Source: Myxococcaceae bacterium
GTDB taxonomy: Bacteria > Myxococcota_A > Polyangia > Polyangiales > Ga0077539
NCBI GenBank assembly: GCA_004297725.1
Contig: SCUS01000170.1
Location: 1-42,744 of the forward strand
Reading direction: 5' to 3'
DNA length: 42,744 nucleotides
Part shown: positions 8,700-16,776 of the stretch, in pieces
How positions within the stretch are numbered: the stretch's first letter is position 1
How the letters are laid out: the number at the start of each line of letters is the position of its first letter
Notes under the pieces: model-generated
Told to the model about the DNA's origin: nothing
Seen by the model: the letters and a program-made list of their open reading frames with translations, nothing else
Database searches by the model: none
Program-made: the position numbers and the translations under genes

Positions 8700-10382
8700 G
8701 TGAAGACCGACGCCCAGCTCTTCTACACCCCGGGGAGACCCAACCCCGGCCCGGCCTACATCACGTCCGCCAATCCCGCGAAGCAGCGGTACGCCAGGCC
8801 CTCCAGGCTGCTGGAGAACCCCGACGCCATCGTCATCGGCACGGGCATCGGCGGGCTCTCCATCGCCAGCACCCTGGCGCAGAAGCGCGGGATGCGGGTG
8901 CTGATGCTGGAGCACAACGACGTGCCCGGCGGCTCGACCCACTGCCACGAGATCGACGGGTTCGAGTTCAACAGCGGGGTCGACTCCATCGGAGACATGG
9001 ACCCTCGCGTCGGGCGCGGGCTGTTTCGGGCGACGGCGGACTTCATCACCGGAGGAAAGCTGGAGTGGGCGAAGATGCCCGACGTGCACGAGACCTGCAC
9101 CTTCGGCGACGACGTCTACGAGTGGTTCTCCTCTCCGGAGAAGAACATCGAGTGGATCGAGAGGCGCTTCCCCGGCGAAGGCAACGTGCGCGGGTACTAC
9201 GAGCTCGAGGAGAAGATCGAGTGGTGGGCGTGGTCCTGGGCGATGACCAAGCTGGCCCCGTCGTGGGTGCCGGAGCGCGCGAGGGAGGGCTTCTACGGGG
9301 CCTTCGGCGGCAAGTGGCGCAAGTACATGACCCGCACCACCAGCGACGTGCTGCGCAACGAGCTGGGCTTCTCCGAGCGCCTCGCGGCCATCTTCTCGTA
9401 CATGTACGGCAACCACGGGCGCACCCCGGAGCTCGCGCCCTTCGCGTTTCACGCGGTCAACCTCTTCCACTACCGCACCGGGGCCTACTACCCGGTGGGA
9501 GGCCCGGCGCAGATCGCCAACTGCGTCATCCCCATCGTGGAGGCGGCGGGCGGACAGCTCGCGGTGTCCACGCCCGCGGAGAAGATCCTCGTCGAGAACG
9601 GCCGCGCGGTGGGGGTGCGCCTCGGCGACGGCACGGAGATCCGCTCCAGGCTGGTGATCAGCGACGCGTCGGCGTACGTGACCTTCATGCAGCTCCTGCC
9701 CGAGGAGGAGCGGGAGAAGCACGGCTACGCCAGCCGCTTCGAGCAGACCGGGCCGAGCCCGGCGCACCTCTACCTGATGCTCGGCTACGACGAGGAGATC
9801 GAGCTCCCGCAGCAGATCATCTGGCACATGCCCTCGTACCCCGACGTCGGGTGTTACGACCTGAGCGCCGCCGACAAGTCCTACAAGTCCGAGATGCGCT
9901 TCGAGGGCATGGGGGGCTATCTGCTCAGCCCCTCGGCGCGCGATCCGGTGTACCGCGAGCGCCACCCCGGCAAGTCCACGGTCATCGTGCTGGCGGAGGC
10001 CACCGCCGCCTGGGTGAAGCGCTACCGCGAGGAGCCCGCGTTCCGTCCGCAGTTCGAGGCCGGGGTGCGAGACAACCTGATGGCCCTGGTGCACCGGTAC
10101 CTCCCGCAGTTGAAGGGCAAGACGCCCGCCACCGTGCGCACCGGCGTCCCGATGGGCTGCAACCCTCGCGCGTGGGGCGGCTGCTCGCTCGGCCTGGAGC
10201 CCTCCGGCGACCACTTCACCCGCGACACCCACTGGCTCCGCCCCAAGACCCCCATCGAGGGCCTCTGGCTCACCGGCCAGGACTCCTTCTCCGCCGGGGT
10301 CTGCGGCGCCATGGCCAGCGGCTCGCTGACCTACGCCGCGCTCACGGGCGACTGGCTCTTCATGCTCGACAACCGATTGTAG
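8700..10382 (+). CDS. FAD-dependent oxidoreductase of the carotenoid isomerase / phytoene desaturase / retinol saturase group
   Basis: This is a 560-residue FAD enzyme. An N-terminal extension of about 40 residues precedes the dinucleotide motif VIGTGIGGLSIAS (GTGIGG at 47-52) and the ribose-binding Glu71 (MLEHNDVPGGSTH). The C-terminal FAD-closing region PIEGLWLTGQDSFSAGVCGAMASG is typical of CrtISO/RetSat-like proteins. The body contains YYPVGGPAQIANCVIPIVEAAGGQL, the substrate-domain signature of that group. These enzymes isomerise, saturate or desaturate polyene or prenyl chains. No carotenoid genes lie nearby, so the substrate is unknown. The proposed GTG start at 8700 is 13 bp after the SDR stop and has no good ribosome site, so it is uncertain. 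A methyltransferase gene follows 72 bp downstream, and the two probably act on one product. Confidence 0.85.
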   Translation: MKTDAQLFYTPGRPNPGPAYITSANPAKQRYARPSRLLENPDAIVIGTGIGGLSIASTLAQKRGMRVLMLEHNDVPGGSTHCHEIDGFEFNSGVDSIGDMDPRVGRGLFRATADFITGGKLEWAKMPDVHETCTFGDDVYEWFSSPEKNIEWIERRFPGEGNVRGYYELEEKIEWWAWSWAMTKLAPSWVPERAREGFYGAFGGKWRKYMTRTTSDVLRNELGFSERLAAIFSYMYGNHGRTPELAPFAFHAVNLFHYRTGAYYPVGGPAQIANCVIPIVEAAGGQLAVSTPAEKILVENGRAVGVRLGDGTEIRSRLVISDASAYVTFMQLLPEEEREKHGYASRFEQTGPSPAHLYLMLGYDEEIELPQQIIWHMPSYPDVGCYDLSAADKSYKSEMRFEGMGGYLLSPSARDPVYRERHPGKSTVIVLAEATAAWVKRYREEPAFRPQFEAGVRDNLMALVHRYLPQLKGKTPATVRTGVPMGCNPRAWGGCSLGLEPSGDHFTRDTHWLRPKTPIEGLWLTGQDSFSAGVCGAMASGSLTYAALTGDWLFMLDNRL

Positions 10383-10454
10383 CCGTCGATCGTGATATTC
10401 CCGGTCTCCCTGTCCGTCACCCCGTCAGCCCACGTCCGCAGGAAAATAAGTCAC

Positions 10455-11498
10455 ATGGATGTCCTCACCGCGCTCAGCAACAAGTCCGACTACTCCAAGA
10501 CCCAGCTCCAATTCATCATCGGGGCCTGGGTGATGAGCAGCCTGGCCGAGGCCAGGCAGAAGATCGACTTGAAGAACGGCGACGTCGAGGAGGACGACTA
10601 CAACAAGCAGTCGATCTACTCGCTGCTCTATGCGCTCTACCGCTCGATGGGCGAGGTGCGCTCGGACGACGGCGGTCGCTACGAGTTCACCTTCAACACC
10701 TGGGGATACACCTGGCCGAGCGACTGGGGGCCGTGCCCGATTCCCAGCAATGATCCCCAGCGGATGGGCAAGAACGCCTACGCCGGGCTCTACCACTTCG
10801 ACCTCGTGAAGGAGTACATCAAGGCCCGCGAGGGGAAGGTGCACATCGTGGAGATGGGCTGCGGCACCGGCGCCGGGGCGCACCTGATCTGCTCGAAGAT
10901 CCTGCCCCAGTGCACCTACGAGGCGGTCGACATGCAGCAGGCGGGCATCAACTCCTGCAAGCGCAAGTTCGTGCCCGAGCTGGGCGGCCGGCTGGTGGCC
11001 ACCTGCGGAGACGCCACGAAGCTGGGGCTCGGCGACAGCGTCGCGGACTTCGTCGCGGTCAACGAGACCCACGTCACCGAGATGCGGGGACGCACCACCG
11101 AGGAGGACGAGCGCTTCTTCAAGACCGCCTGGCGCATCCTGAAGCCGGGAGGCTTCCTCGTGTGGGGCAACGCCATCCCCGACTCGACCTGGGCGCCCTG
11201 CTTCGAGCTGCTGGAGTCCATCGGGATGAAGGTCATCGAGGTGTGCGATGTGACCAAGGAGGCGATCAAGGCCCGCGACGAAGACAAGCGCCGCATCGAC
11301 GCCTTCGTGGAGCAGATCCTCTCCACCTTCCACGGCTTCAAGGTCCCCAAGCTGGGCGAGAAGCGTCGCGCGCTGGCGGAGGTGGCGCTCAAGAATTTCG
11401 CGCGCAATCCCGGCACGCGACTCTATGACAACATGGTCGACGGCACCGACTCCTACAAGGTCGTGCTGGTGCAGAAGCCGCTCGGCGCGCAGGCGTAG
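10455..11498 (+). CDS. SAM-dependent methyltransferase, class I
   Basis: This 347-residue protein has a clear SAM-binding motif I (VEMGCGTGAGA, about 132-142), an acidic motif II (YEAVDMQQAG), and motifs around FVAVNETHVTEM and ILKPGGFLVWG. The 120-residue N-terminal part is unusual (NTWGYTWPSDWGPCPIPSNDPQRMGKN region) and may bind the substrate. The ATG at 10455 is preceded by AGGAAAA. An upstream GTG in frame (10392) would add 21 residues with no ribosome site. It lies just after the carotenoid-isomerase-like oxidoreductase on the same strand. Whether it methylates a quinone, a lipid or a terpenoid cannot be told. Confidence 0.85.
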   Translation: MDVLTALSNKSDYSKTQLQFIIGAWVMSSLAEARQKIDLKNGDVEEDDYNKQSIYSLLYALYRSMGEVRSDDGGRYEFTFNTWGYTWPSDWGPCPIPSNDPQRMGKNAYAGLYHFDLVKEYIKAREGKVHIVEMGCGTGAGAHLICSKILPQCTYEAVDMQQAGINSCKRKFVPELGGRLVATCGDATKLGLGDSVADFVAVNETHVTEMRGRTTEEDERFFKTAWRILKPGGFLVWGNAIPDSTWAPCFELLESIGMKVIEVCDVTKEAIKARDEDKRRIDAFVEQILSTFHGFKVPKLGEKRRALAEVALKNFARNPGTRLYDNMVDGTDSYKVVLVQKPLGAQA

Positions 11499-11568
11499 CG
11501 CTCTCTCCCTCGGGCGCCCTGCCCGCTGAGACGCGCCGTCGCGTCACCGACTCGCGTACCATCGCCCG

Positions 11569-13128
11569 ATGTCGCGCCGCCGCGCCCCGCTCATCGCCTT
11601 CGCGCTCTGGGCGCTGCCCGCGCCCGCGGCCGCCGTCGACACCTGGAGCAACCCCTTCCCGGGCGTGCGGCGCCTGCTCCGGGTGACGGCCTCGCAGCAC
11701 ATCGACGCGCTGCTGATCGACCTGTGCGCCCCCGGCGTCAGCGTCCGGGTCACCGCGCCCTCCGAGCGCTCGCGCACGGTGCCGTCCTTCGGCGCGCTGG
11801 TGGGCGCGCAGGCCGCCGTCAACGGAGGCTTCTACAACACCGCCAACCAGGCGCAGACGGACGGCTTCGTGCTCCACGCGGGCGCCTCCTGGGGAGGCAC
11901 CGACCACGACTACGTGGGCCCCATCGCCTTCGGCGACGCCCGCGCGGAGATCGTTCCCCACGAGCGCGTCGAGGGCCCGCAGGGCTGGATGCGCGAGGCG
12001 GTCTCCGGGCACCCCACCCTCGTCGTCGGCGGCGCCACGAGGGACAACTCGGGCGACACGGGGCTCTGCCCGCGCAACCCCCGCACCGCCGCCGGGCTCA
12101 CCGCCGACCATCGCACGCTCATCCTGGCGGTGGTCGACGGGCGCTACGCGCCGACCCGGGTGGGCATGACCTGCAACGAGCTCGCGGCCCTGATGCGCGA
12201 CCTCGGCGCCCGCGACGCGCTCAACCTCGACGGCGGCGGCTCGGCGACGATGTGGCTCTCCGGCGTCGGGGTGCTCAACCGCCCGAGCGACGGCACGCCC
12301 CGCACGGTCTCCAACCACCTCGCGGTCTACGCCCGAGGGAGCGGCGCGGCGCCCCACTGCCCGCCGCCCGCCTACCGGGCGACCTACGTGATGCAGAGCT
12401 TTCCGCTGGCGCGCACGACCCTCGACCTCGCGCCGGGCGCCACCTCGACGGGCTACCTGGAGATGCGCAACACCGGCACCGCGACGTGGACCCCGGCTCG
12501 CACCCGGCTCGGGACGACGCAGCCCCGCGACCGGGCGAGCGCCGTGCAGGGGCCCGACTGGCTCGCCCCCAACCGCGCGGCCGCCATCGACCGCACCGTC
12601 GCGCCAGGGGCGACCGGGCGCTTCACCTTCACCCTGCGCGCGCCGCGCATGGCGGGCGAGTACTCGGAGTACTTCAACCTCGTGGAGGAGGGCGTCACGT
12701 GGTTCAGCGAGCCGGGGCAGGGAGGCCCCGCGGACAACGTGATCCAGGTGAGGGTGCGCACCGTGCCGGTGATGGACGCGGGGACGATGGCCATGGACGC
12801 GGGGACGATGAGCGCGGACGTCGGAGCGATGGCCACGGACGCGGGTGTGGACGAGGACGTGGGTGCGATGGCCACGGACGTCGGAGCGATGGCCACGGAC
12901 GTGGGTGTGGACGCGGACCGCGACGACGGGCCGAGCGTCGACGCCGCGGACGCTGCGTTCGAGGAGGAGGGCGAGAGCGGCCTCGTGGGCGAGACGCAGG
13001 GCTGCGAGTGCACCGCGGCGCGCCCGCGAGGCGGGGCGACCACGGGCCTCGGGGCGCTGGTGGTGGCGGCGCTGCTCGGGGCGCTCAGGGCACCGCGTCG
13101 GTCGAGGCGCAAGGGAGGGGAGGGCTGA
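11569..13128 (+). CDS. Secreted phosphodiester glycosidase (NAGPA)-family protein with Ig-like domain and MYXO-CTERM-type tail
   Basis: This 519-residue exported protein has a signal peptide (about 1-23, ending PAPAAA). The NAGPA/DUF2233 domain spans about 35-255, with NGGFY at 85-89 and LDGGGSATMWL at 220-230, the family's signature. It is related to the enzyme that uncovers mannose-6-phosphate and to bacterial exopolysaccharide lysis proteins. Residues about 275-385 look like an NBR1-type Ig-like domain (LEMRNTGTATWTPARTRLG). An acidic, repetitive MDAG/ATDVG linker follows. The C-terminus has a Cys pair (GCEC), a hydrophobic helix (GLGALVVAALLGAL) and an Arg/Lys cluster, matching the MYXO-CTERM layout for surface anchoring. 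The substrate is unknown; a wall or capsule polymer is possible. Confidence 0.87.
   Translation: MSRRRAPLIAFALWALPAPAAAVDTWSNPFPGVRRLLRVTASQHIDALLIDLCAPGVSVRVTAPSERSRTVPSFGALVGAQAAVNGGFYNTANQAQTDGFVLHAGASWGGTDHDYVGPIAFGDARAEIVPHERVEGPQGWMREAVSGHPTLVVGGATRDNSGDTGLCPRNPRTAAGLTADHRTLILAVVDGRYAPTRVGMTCNELAALMRDLGARDALNLDGGGSATMWLSGVGVLNRPSDGTPRTVSNHLAVYARGSGAAPHCPPPAYRATYVMQSFPLARTTLDLAPGATSTGYLEMRNTGTATWTPARTRLGTTQPRDRASAVQGPDWLAPNRAAAIDRTVAPGATGRFTFTLRAPRMAGEYSEYFNLVEEGVTWFSEPGQGGPADNVIQVRVRTVPVMDAGTMAMDAGTMSADVGAMATDAGVDEDVGAMATDVGAMATDVGVDADRDDGPSVDAADAAFEEEGESGLVGETQGCECTAARPRGGATTGLGALVVAALLGALRAPRRSRRKGGEG
12774..12915 (+). repeat. Coding tandem repeats of an Asp/Ala/Gly/Met linker
   Basis: Imperfect 12-30 bp units inside the phosphodiester-glycosidase-family gene encode runs such as MDAGTMA and VGAMATD. 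For example, GTCGGAGCGATGGCCACGGA appears at about 12820 and again at about 12880. The segment gives a flexible acidic spacer before the C-terminal anchor and is likely to vary in length between strains. Confidence 0.7.
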
Positions 13129-13167
13129 GGTGGACGCTCGCCCTCGCGGTGTAGGATCCGCCAGGTG

Positions 13168-14280
13168 ATGCGTCGCCTTCCCGTGATCGCGGAGACGCCC
13201 CTGCCGCCCCTCTACGACGCGTGGATGCGCGAGGCCCTCGGGGCCGCGCTTTCGCCCGAGCCCGAGTCGACGTGCTCGGACTGCGCGATGGTCGCGCCGC
13301 CCGATCAGGTCGGCGGCCACGGCTTCGACCCGCACGCCAAGTGCTGCACCCACCTCCCCTTTCTGCCCAACTTCCTCGTGGGGCGCATCCTGGCCGACGA
13401 GGCCGCGGGGGCGGCGCACCGGCACGGCCGCGCCAGCGTGCGAGCGCGCATCCGCGAGGGCATCGCCGTCTCCCCCATCGGGCTCCACGCGCCAGGCCCG
13501 CGGGTGATGGCCGAGCGCGTCGCCCACGAGCACGGCGAGTTCGGCCGGGTGCGCTCGCTGGTCTGCCCCCACTTCATCGACCGACGCGGAGGCCTCTGCG
13601 GCATCTGGGAGCACCGCAACGCCACGTGCACGACCTTCTTCTGCAAGCACTCCCGGGGCGCGCGCGGCGACCGGCTCTGGCGCGCGATCGAGCTGCTGCT
13701 GAAGCGCGTCGAGGCGGCGCTCAGCCGGCACTGCCTGATGGCCCTCGACTTCCCCGTGGAGGCCTTCGCCCGGGCGCTGGCGAGGCACGACCCGCCCGAG
13801 GGTGATCCCTCGCGAGGCGCCGAGCTCGCCCCCGACCCCGAGCGACACCGTCAGCTCTGGGGCGCGTGGGAGGGGCGCGAGGAGGCGCTCTACCTGGCCT
13901 GCGCCGAGCTCGTGGCCCCGCTCGGCTGGAGCGAGGTCCTCCGGATCGGCGGCGTCGAGGTCGAGGCGAGGGCTCGGATCGCGCGGCACCTGCTCGCGGG
14001 GATGGACCCGCGCGAAGCGCCCGAGGCGCTGCGAGCGGGGGTCTTCACGGGCGTCGAGGTCGGGCCAGAGCGCACCCGCGTCGCGACCTACAGCAGGCTC
14101 GACCCGCTGGATCTCCCCAACGCGCTGGTCGGCGCCCTCGGTCGCTTCGACGGTCGCTCGACGCGCGCCGTGGTGCGCGAGATCGCCCGGGAGGACGGGC
14201 TCGCGCTCGACGACGAGCTCATCGCGCAGCTCTTGGATTTCGAGATTCTCGTCGAGGCCGACACGCCGCGACGCGGTTGA
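13168..14280 (+). CDS. Cysteine-rich protein of unknown function, probable metal or Fe-S binding
   Basis: I do not recognise this 370-residue protein. It has eight cysteines in the first 160 residues in a pattern that looks like a metal site: CxxC (36, 39), CC (59, 60), C133 in CPHF, then C144, C154 and C159 in CGIWEHRNATCTTFFC. The spacing is not that of radical SAM enzymes and only partly recalls YkgJ-type CxxCxxCC proteins. The C-terminal half is acidic and helical, without cysteines after the region near residue 180 apart from a few scattered ones. There is no signal peptide, so it is cytoplasmic. The ATG at 13168 was preferred to the adjacent GTG at 13165. It converges on a small antisense gene encoding a 48-residue peptide, 30 bp away. 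Confidence 0.75.
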   Translation: MRRLPVIAETPLPPLYDAWMREALGAALSPEPESTCSDCAMVAPPDQVGGHGFDPHAKCCTHLPFLPNFLVGRILADEAAGAAHRHGRASVRARIREGIAVSPIGLHAPGPRVMAERVAHEHGEFGRVRSLVCPHFIDRRGGLCGIWEHRNATCTTFFCKHSRGARGDRLWRAIELLLKRVEAALSRHCLMALDFPVEAFARALARHDPPEGDPSRGAELAPDPERHRQLWGAWEGREEALYLACAELVAPLGWSEVLRIGGVEVEARARIARHLLAGMDPREAPEALRAGVFTGVEVGPERTRVATYSRLDPLDLPNALVGALGRFDGRSTRAVVREIAREDGLALDDELIAQLLDFEILVEADTPRRG

Positions 14281-14310
14281 GCCGACGCCGCGGCATCGGC
14301 CCTCGTGGGA

Positions 14311-14457
14311 TCAGAACTTGCGGCGGTTCGGGCCTGCCTTGACCCCCGTCCGGACCCTCAGCAGCTGCGGGCGAACGGTGGTGACCTCGCGGAGCTCGTG
14401 GGTGGGCTCGTCCTGCGTCTCGATCACGGTCAGCTCGGGCTTCTTGTTCTCGTCCAT
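14311..14457 (-). CDS. Small conserved-looking peptide, 48 residues; possible RiPP-like precursor
   Basis: The reading frame starts at an ATG at 14457 with GAGGT 6-10 bases upstream and encodes a hydrophilic 48-residue peptide. The N-terminal half is acidic (MDENKKPELTVIETQDEPTH) and the C-terminal half is basic (VRTGVKAGPNRRKF at the end). It has no cysteine and no membrane segment. An acidic leader followed by a short basic C-terminus resembles a precursor peptide in outline, but no modification enzyme of a known class is beside it. It stands alone between the cysteine-rich gene (convergent) and the patatin gene (divergent). An upstream in-frame extension is Arg-rich and lacks a ribosome site. 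Confidence is moderate that it is a gene and low on function. Confidence 0.55.
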   Translation of the reverse strand: MDENKKPELTVIETQDEPTHELREVTTVRPQLLRVRTGVKAGPNRRKF

Positions 14458-14662
14458 GGAAACCTCGTTTTTCGGTGGATGCCCTCTAAGGGCCACTCGT
14501 CGCCTTGCGCCGGATGCGCGACGCGGTCGGAGACCCCTGAACACCCTCACCGGGACTGGACGCTATCCCTCGACACGGAGACCCGTCAACGCGACCGAAC
14601 CCGAGAAGCCGACCGGCGCTGGCAAGAGCCGCCGCGTCGGCGGTGTACCCTGGGCGCCGTCC

Positions 14663-16756
14663 ATGAACCGGCCCCTCGTCTCGCTCGCTCAGCAGGTGCT
14701 CTACGTCGCGGTGTTCGCCTCGGGGCTGCGCCGTCGCCAGGGGGCCGATCACTCCCGGCGCCGGAAGGACATCTACGCCTGGGCGACCCGCACCATCACG
14801 GCGCTGCTCGATCGGGCGCGCCTCGACGAGGAGACCGAAGGCGCCGTCCACCAGGCCGAGGACCAGCGCGTGATCGGGAGGATCCGAGCGACCGTCGAGG
14901 CCATGGAGGAGACGGGGGGCGACTGGCACCCGACGAGCACCCGGAGGCTCATCGAGGAGGCCCGCGCGCTGCGCCGCGTGGCCCTCGGAACCCGTCGGCT
15001 GAGCCAGCTCTCCTGGGCCATCGAGTGCGTCGCCAGGATGTGCCAGCGCATGACCCTCACGCTGATCGCCACGCTGCTGGCGATCGGGCTGGTGTTCGGC
15101 TCGCCGACGGTGCGCGGCGTGGTGTTCCAGTCGACGGCTGGGCTCTGGTCGCTGGTGGTGCTGCTGCTGATGCTGCAGATGGGCGCGTGGGCCACCTTTC
15201 CGCTGGGGCTCGCCACCTACTGGAGCCCCCTCTCGCTCCGCCCCGACCGCCCCGACGAGGCCTGGCCGCCCAGCCTCTCCCGATGGCGGGTCGTGGGCGC
15301 CTGGGGCCTCATCGGGCTCTCCTTCGCCCTCACCCTCGGCGCCTTCCTGCTGCTCGCTCCCAGCGAGACGACCTTCCGCACGCCCTTCGTCACCACCACC
15401 ACGCTCGTCGGGATGGTCACCCTCCTCCACGGCTTCGACATCTGGGACTACGTCGACCCGCGCCCGATCCGCTTCGTCGCCGCCCTCGTGGGGGCCTTCG
15501 TGTTCTGGGCCACGCTGAGCTACGCGCCGGCCTCCACGTGGCAGTCGCAGCGCGATCCCGCCGCCCTCGCCGCGGGCCACTGGATCGGGGCCGACCGCTG
15601 GCCTCACGAGGGCGAAGGCCCCGTGGTGGTGGTGGCCGCCTCGGGCGGAGGCTCCCGCGCCGCCATGTTCGCGGCCTCCGCGCTGCTGGCGATGGAGGGC
15701 GAGACGCCCGCCGTGGCCACGTCCATCCAGTCGGTGAGCGGCGTGTCGGGCGGATCGCTCGCGGTGGCGGGCTACGTCGCGCTGCGCCTCGGCCGGGTCG
15801 ACGCCGAGGGCTACCGCGCCGCCATGGAGGCCGACTACGTGTGGCCGCTGCTGCGGTCGACCTTCACCCTCGGCGACCGGGCCTCCGCGGTGCAGCGCGA
15901 CTGGGAGTCGCGGCTCTCGCTACGGGGCGTCACCCTCACCTCGCTCGCCCGGGGGTGGACCTCCGGCGACGCCCGGGCGCCGGTTCCGGTGCTCAACTCC
16001 GCCGACGTGCTCGGGCACCCGGTGCTGCTCAGCCCCTTCGCGCCGAGCCTCCTCGACGCGGCCGACCGGAGCCGCTGCGGCGAGGCCACGGGGCTCACCG
16101 ACCCGTGGGTCTGCGACCGCGACGTCGCCCACACGCTGCAGGAGATCGCCCCCGGGGAGGACGTCCCCCTGCTCAGCGCCGTGCGCGCGTCGGCCAACTT
16201 TCCGCTCGCGTTTCCGTTGGTTCCGGTGCGGGCGGAGCACCCCCTCACGGGGCACGAGCACCTCGCCGACCCGCGCTCGACCCGCATCACCGACGGAGGC
16301 GTCTTCCTCAACTCCGGCGTGCAGGGCCTCTACCCCCTGCTCCTGCGACAGCGCGCGGCGCTTCGCCGCCGCGGCGTGCTGATGATCGTGCTCGACGCCT
16401 CCGCGGCCGAGTCGTTCAACGCGTACCCGGGCGAGTGGGAGACCGTGTCGGCGCTGCGAGGGGCGGGCGTGGGCCGCGGCCAGATGCTCCACCGGCTGAT
16501 GGTGACGAGGCTCGCGGCGGAGTACGGCGGCCGCTTCGGCTGCGTGCTCGTCGACATGCACCCGACCGAGCTCGCCCGCATCCCGACCTCCTGGTACCTC
16601 GACCAGGACGCCCGCGGCTCGATGCGCCGCCACTTCGGCTCCGGCCGCTGGACCTCGCAGCGCCGACAGATCGAGGCGGCCTTCGCGGCGGTGGGCGCCG
16701 GCAACGCCGCCGAGGCGAACATCACCTCCTGCCTCGCCCGCCCTCCGCTGTTCTGA
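14663..16756 (+). CDS. Membrane-anchored patatin-like phospholipase
   Basis: This is a 697-residue protein. The N-terminal 120 residues are charged and helical. Four or five transmembrane segments follow (about 131-150, 158-178, 211-231, 245-258 and 270-288). The patatin domain begins at about 318: the oxyanion loop ASGGGSRAA (326-334), the nucleophile in GVSGGS (Ser362) and the DGG motif in RITDGGVFLNSG (Asp544) complete the Ser-Asp dyad. Such enzymes release fatty acids from phospholipids. The membrane module before the lipase domain suggests action at the inner membrane. The ATG at 14663 was chosen because it gives the charged N-terminus; the frame stays open further upstream over unrelated sequence. 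No CBASS or other defence genes are next to it, so a defence role is not supported. Confidence 0.88.
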   Translation: MNRPLVSLAQQVLYVAVFASGLRRRQGADHSRRRKDIYAWATRTITALLDRARLDEETEGAVHQAEDQRVIGRIRATVEAMEETGGDWHPTSTRRLIEEARALRRVALGTRRLSQLSWAIECVARMCQRMTLTLIATLLAIGLVFGSPTVRGVVFQSTAGLWSLVVLLLMLQMGAWATFPLGLATYWSPLSLRPDRPDEAWPPSLSRWRVVGAWGLIGLSFALTLGAFLLLAPSETTFRTPFVTTTTLVGMVTLLHGFDIWDYVDPRPIRFVAALVGAFVFWATLSYAPASTWQSQRDPAALAAGHWIGADRWPHEGEGPVVVVAASGGGSRAAMFAASALLAMEGETPAVATSIQSVSGVSGGSLAVAGYVALRLGRVDAEGYRAAMEADYVWPLLRSTFTLGDRASAVQRDWESRLSLRGVTLTSLARGWTSGDARAPVPVLNSADVLGHPVLLSPFAPSLLDAADRSRCGEATGLTDPWVCDRDVAHTLQEIAPGEDVPLLSAVRASANFPLAFPLVPVRAEHPLTGHEHLADPRSTRITDGGVFLNSGVQGLYPLLLRQRAALRRRGVLMIVLDASAAESFNAYPGEWETVSALRGAGVGRGQMLHRLMVTRLAAEYGGRFGCVLVDMHPTELARIPTSWYLDQDARGSMRRHFGSGRWTSQRRQIEAAFAAVGAGNAAEANITSCLARPPLF

Positions 16757-16776
16757 GGGCACTCCCCCCCCTTCCG

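Noticed and set aside
11389..13989. Long minus-strand open frame (866 codons) opposite the glycosidase-family and cysteine-rich genes
   Set aside because: Its translation is Arg/Gly/Ala/His-rich without domains, and the opposite strand carries clear protein motifs. It is a high-GC shadow frame.
14663..16756. CBASS or other antiphage defence effector (patatin)
   Set aside because: There is no nucleotide cyclase, sensor or accessory gene beside it, and the membrane module differs from CapV-type effectors.
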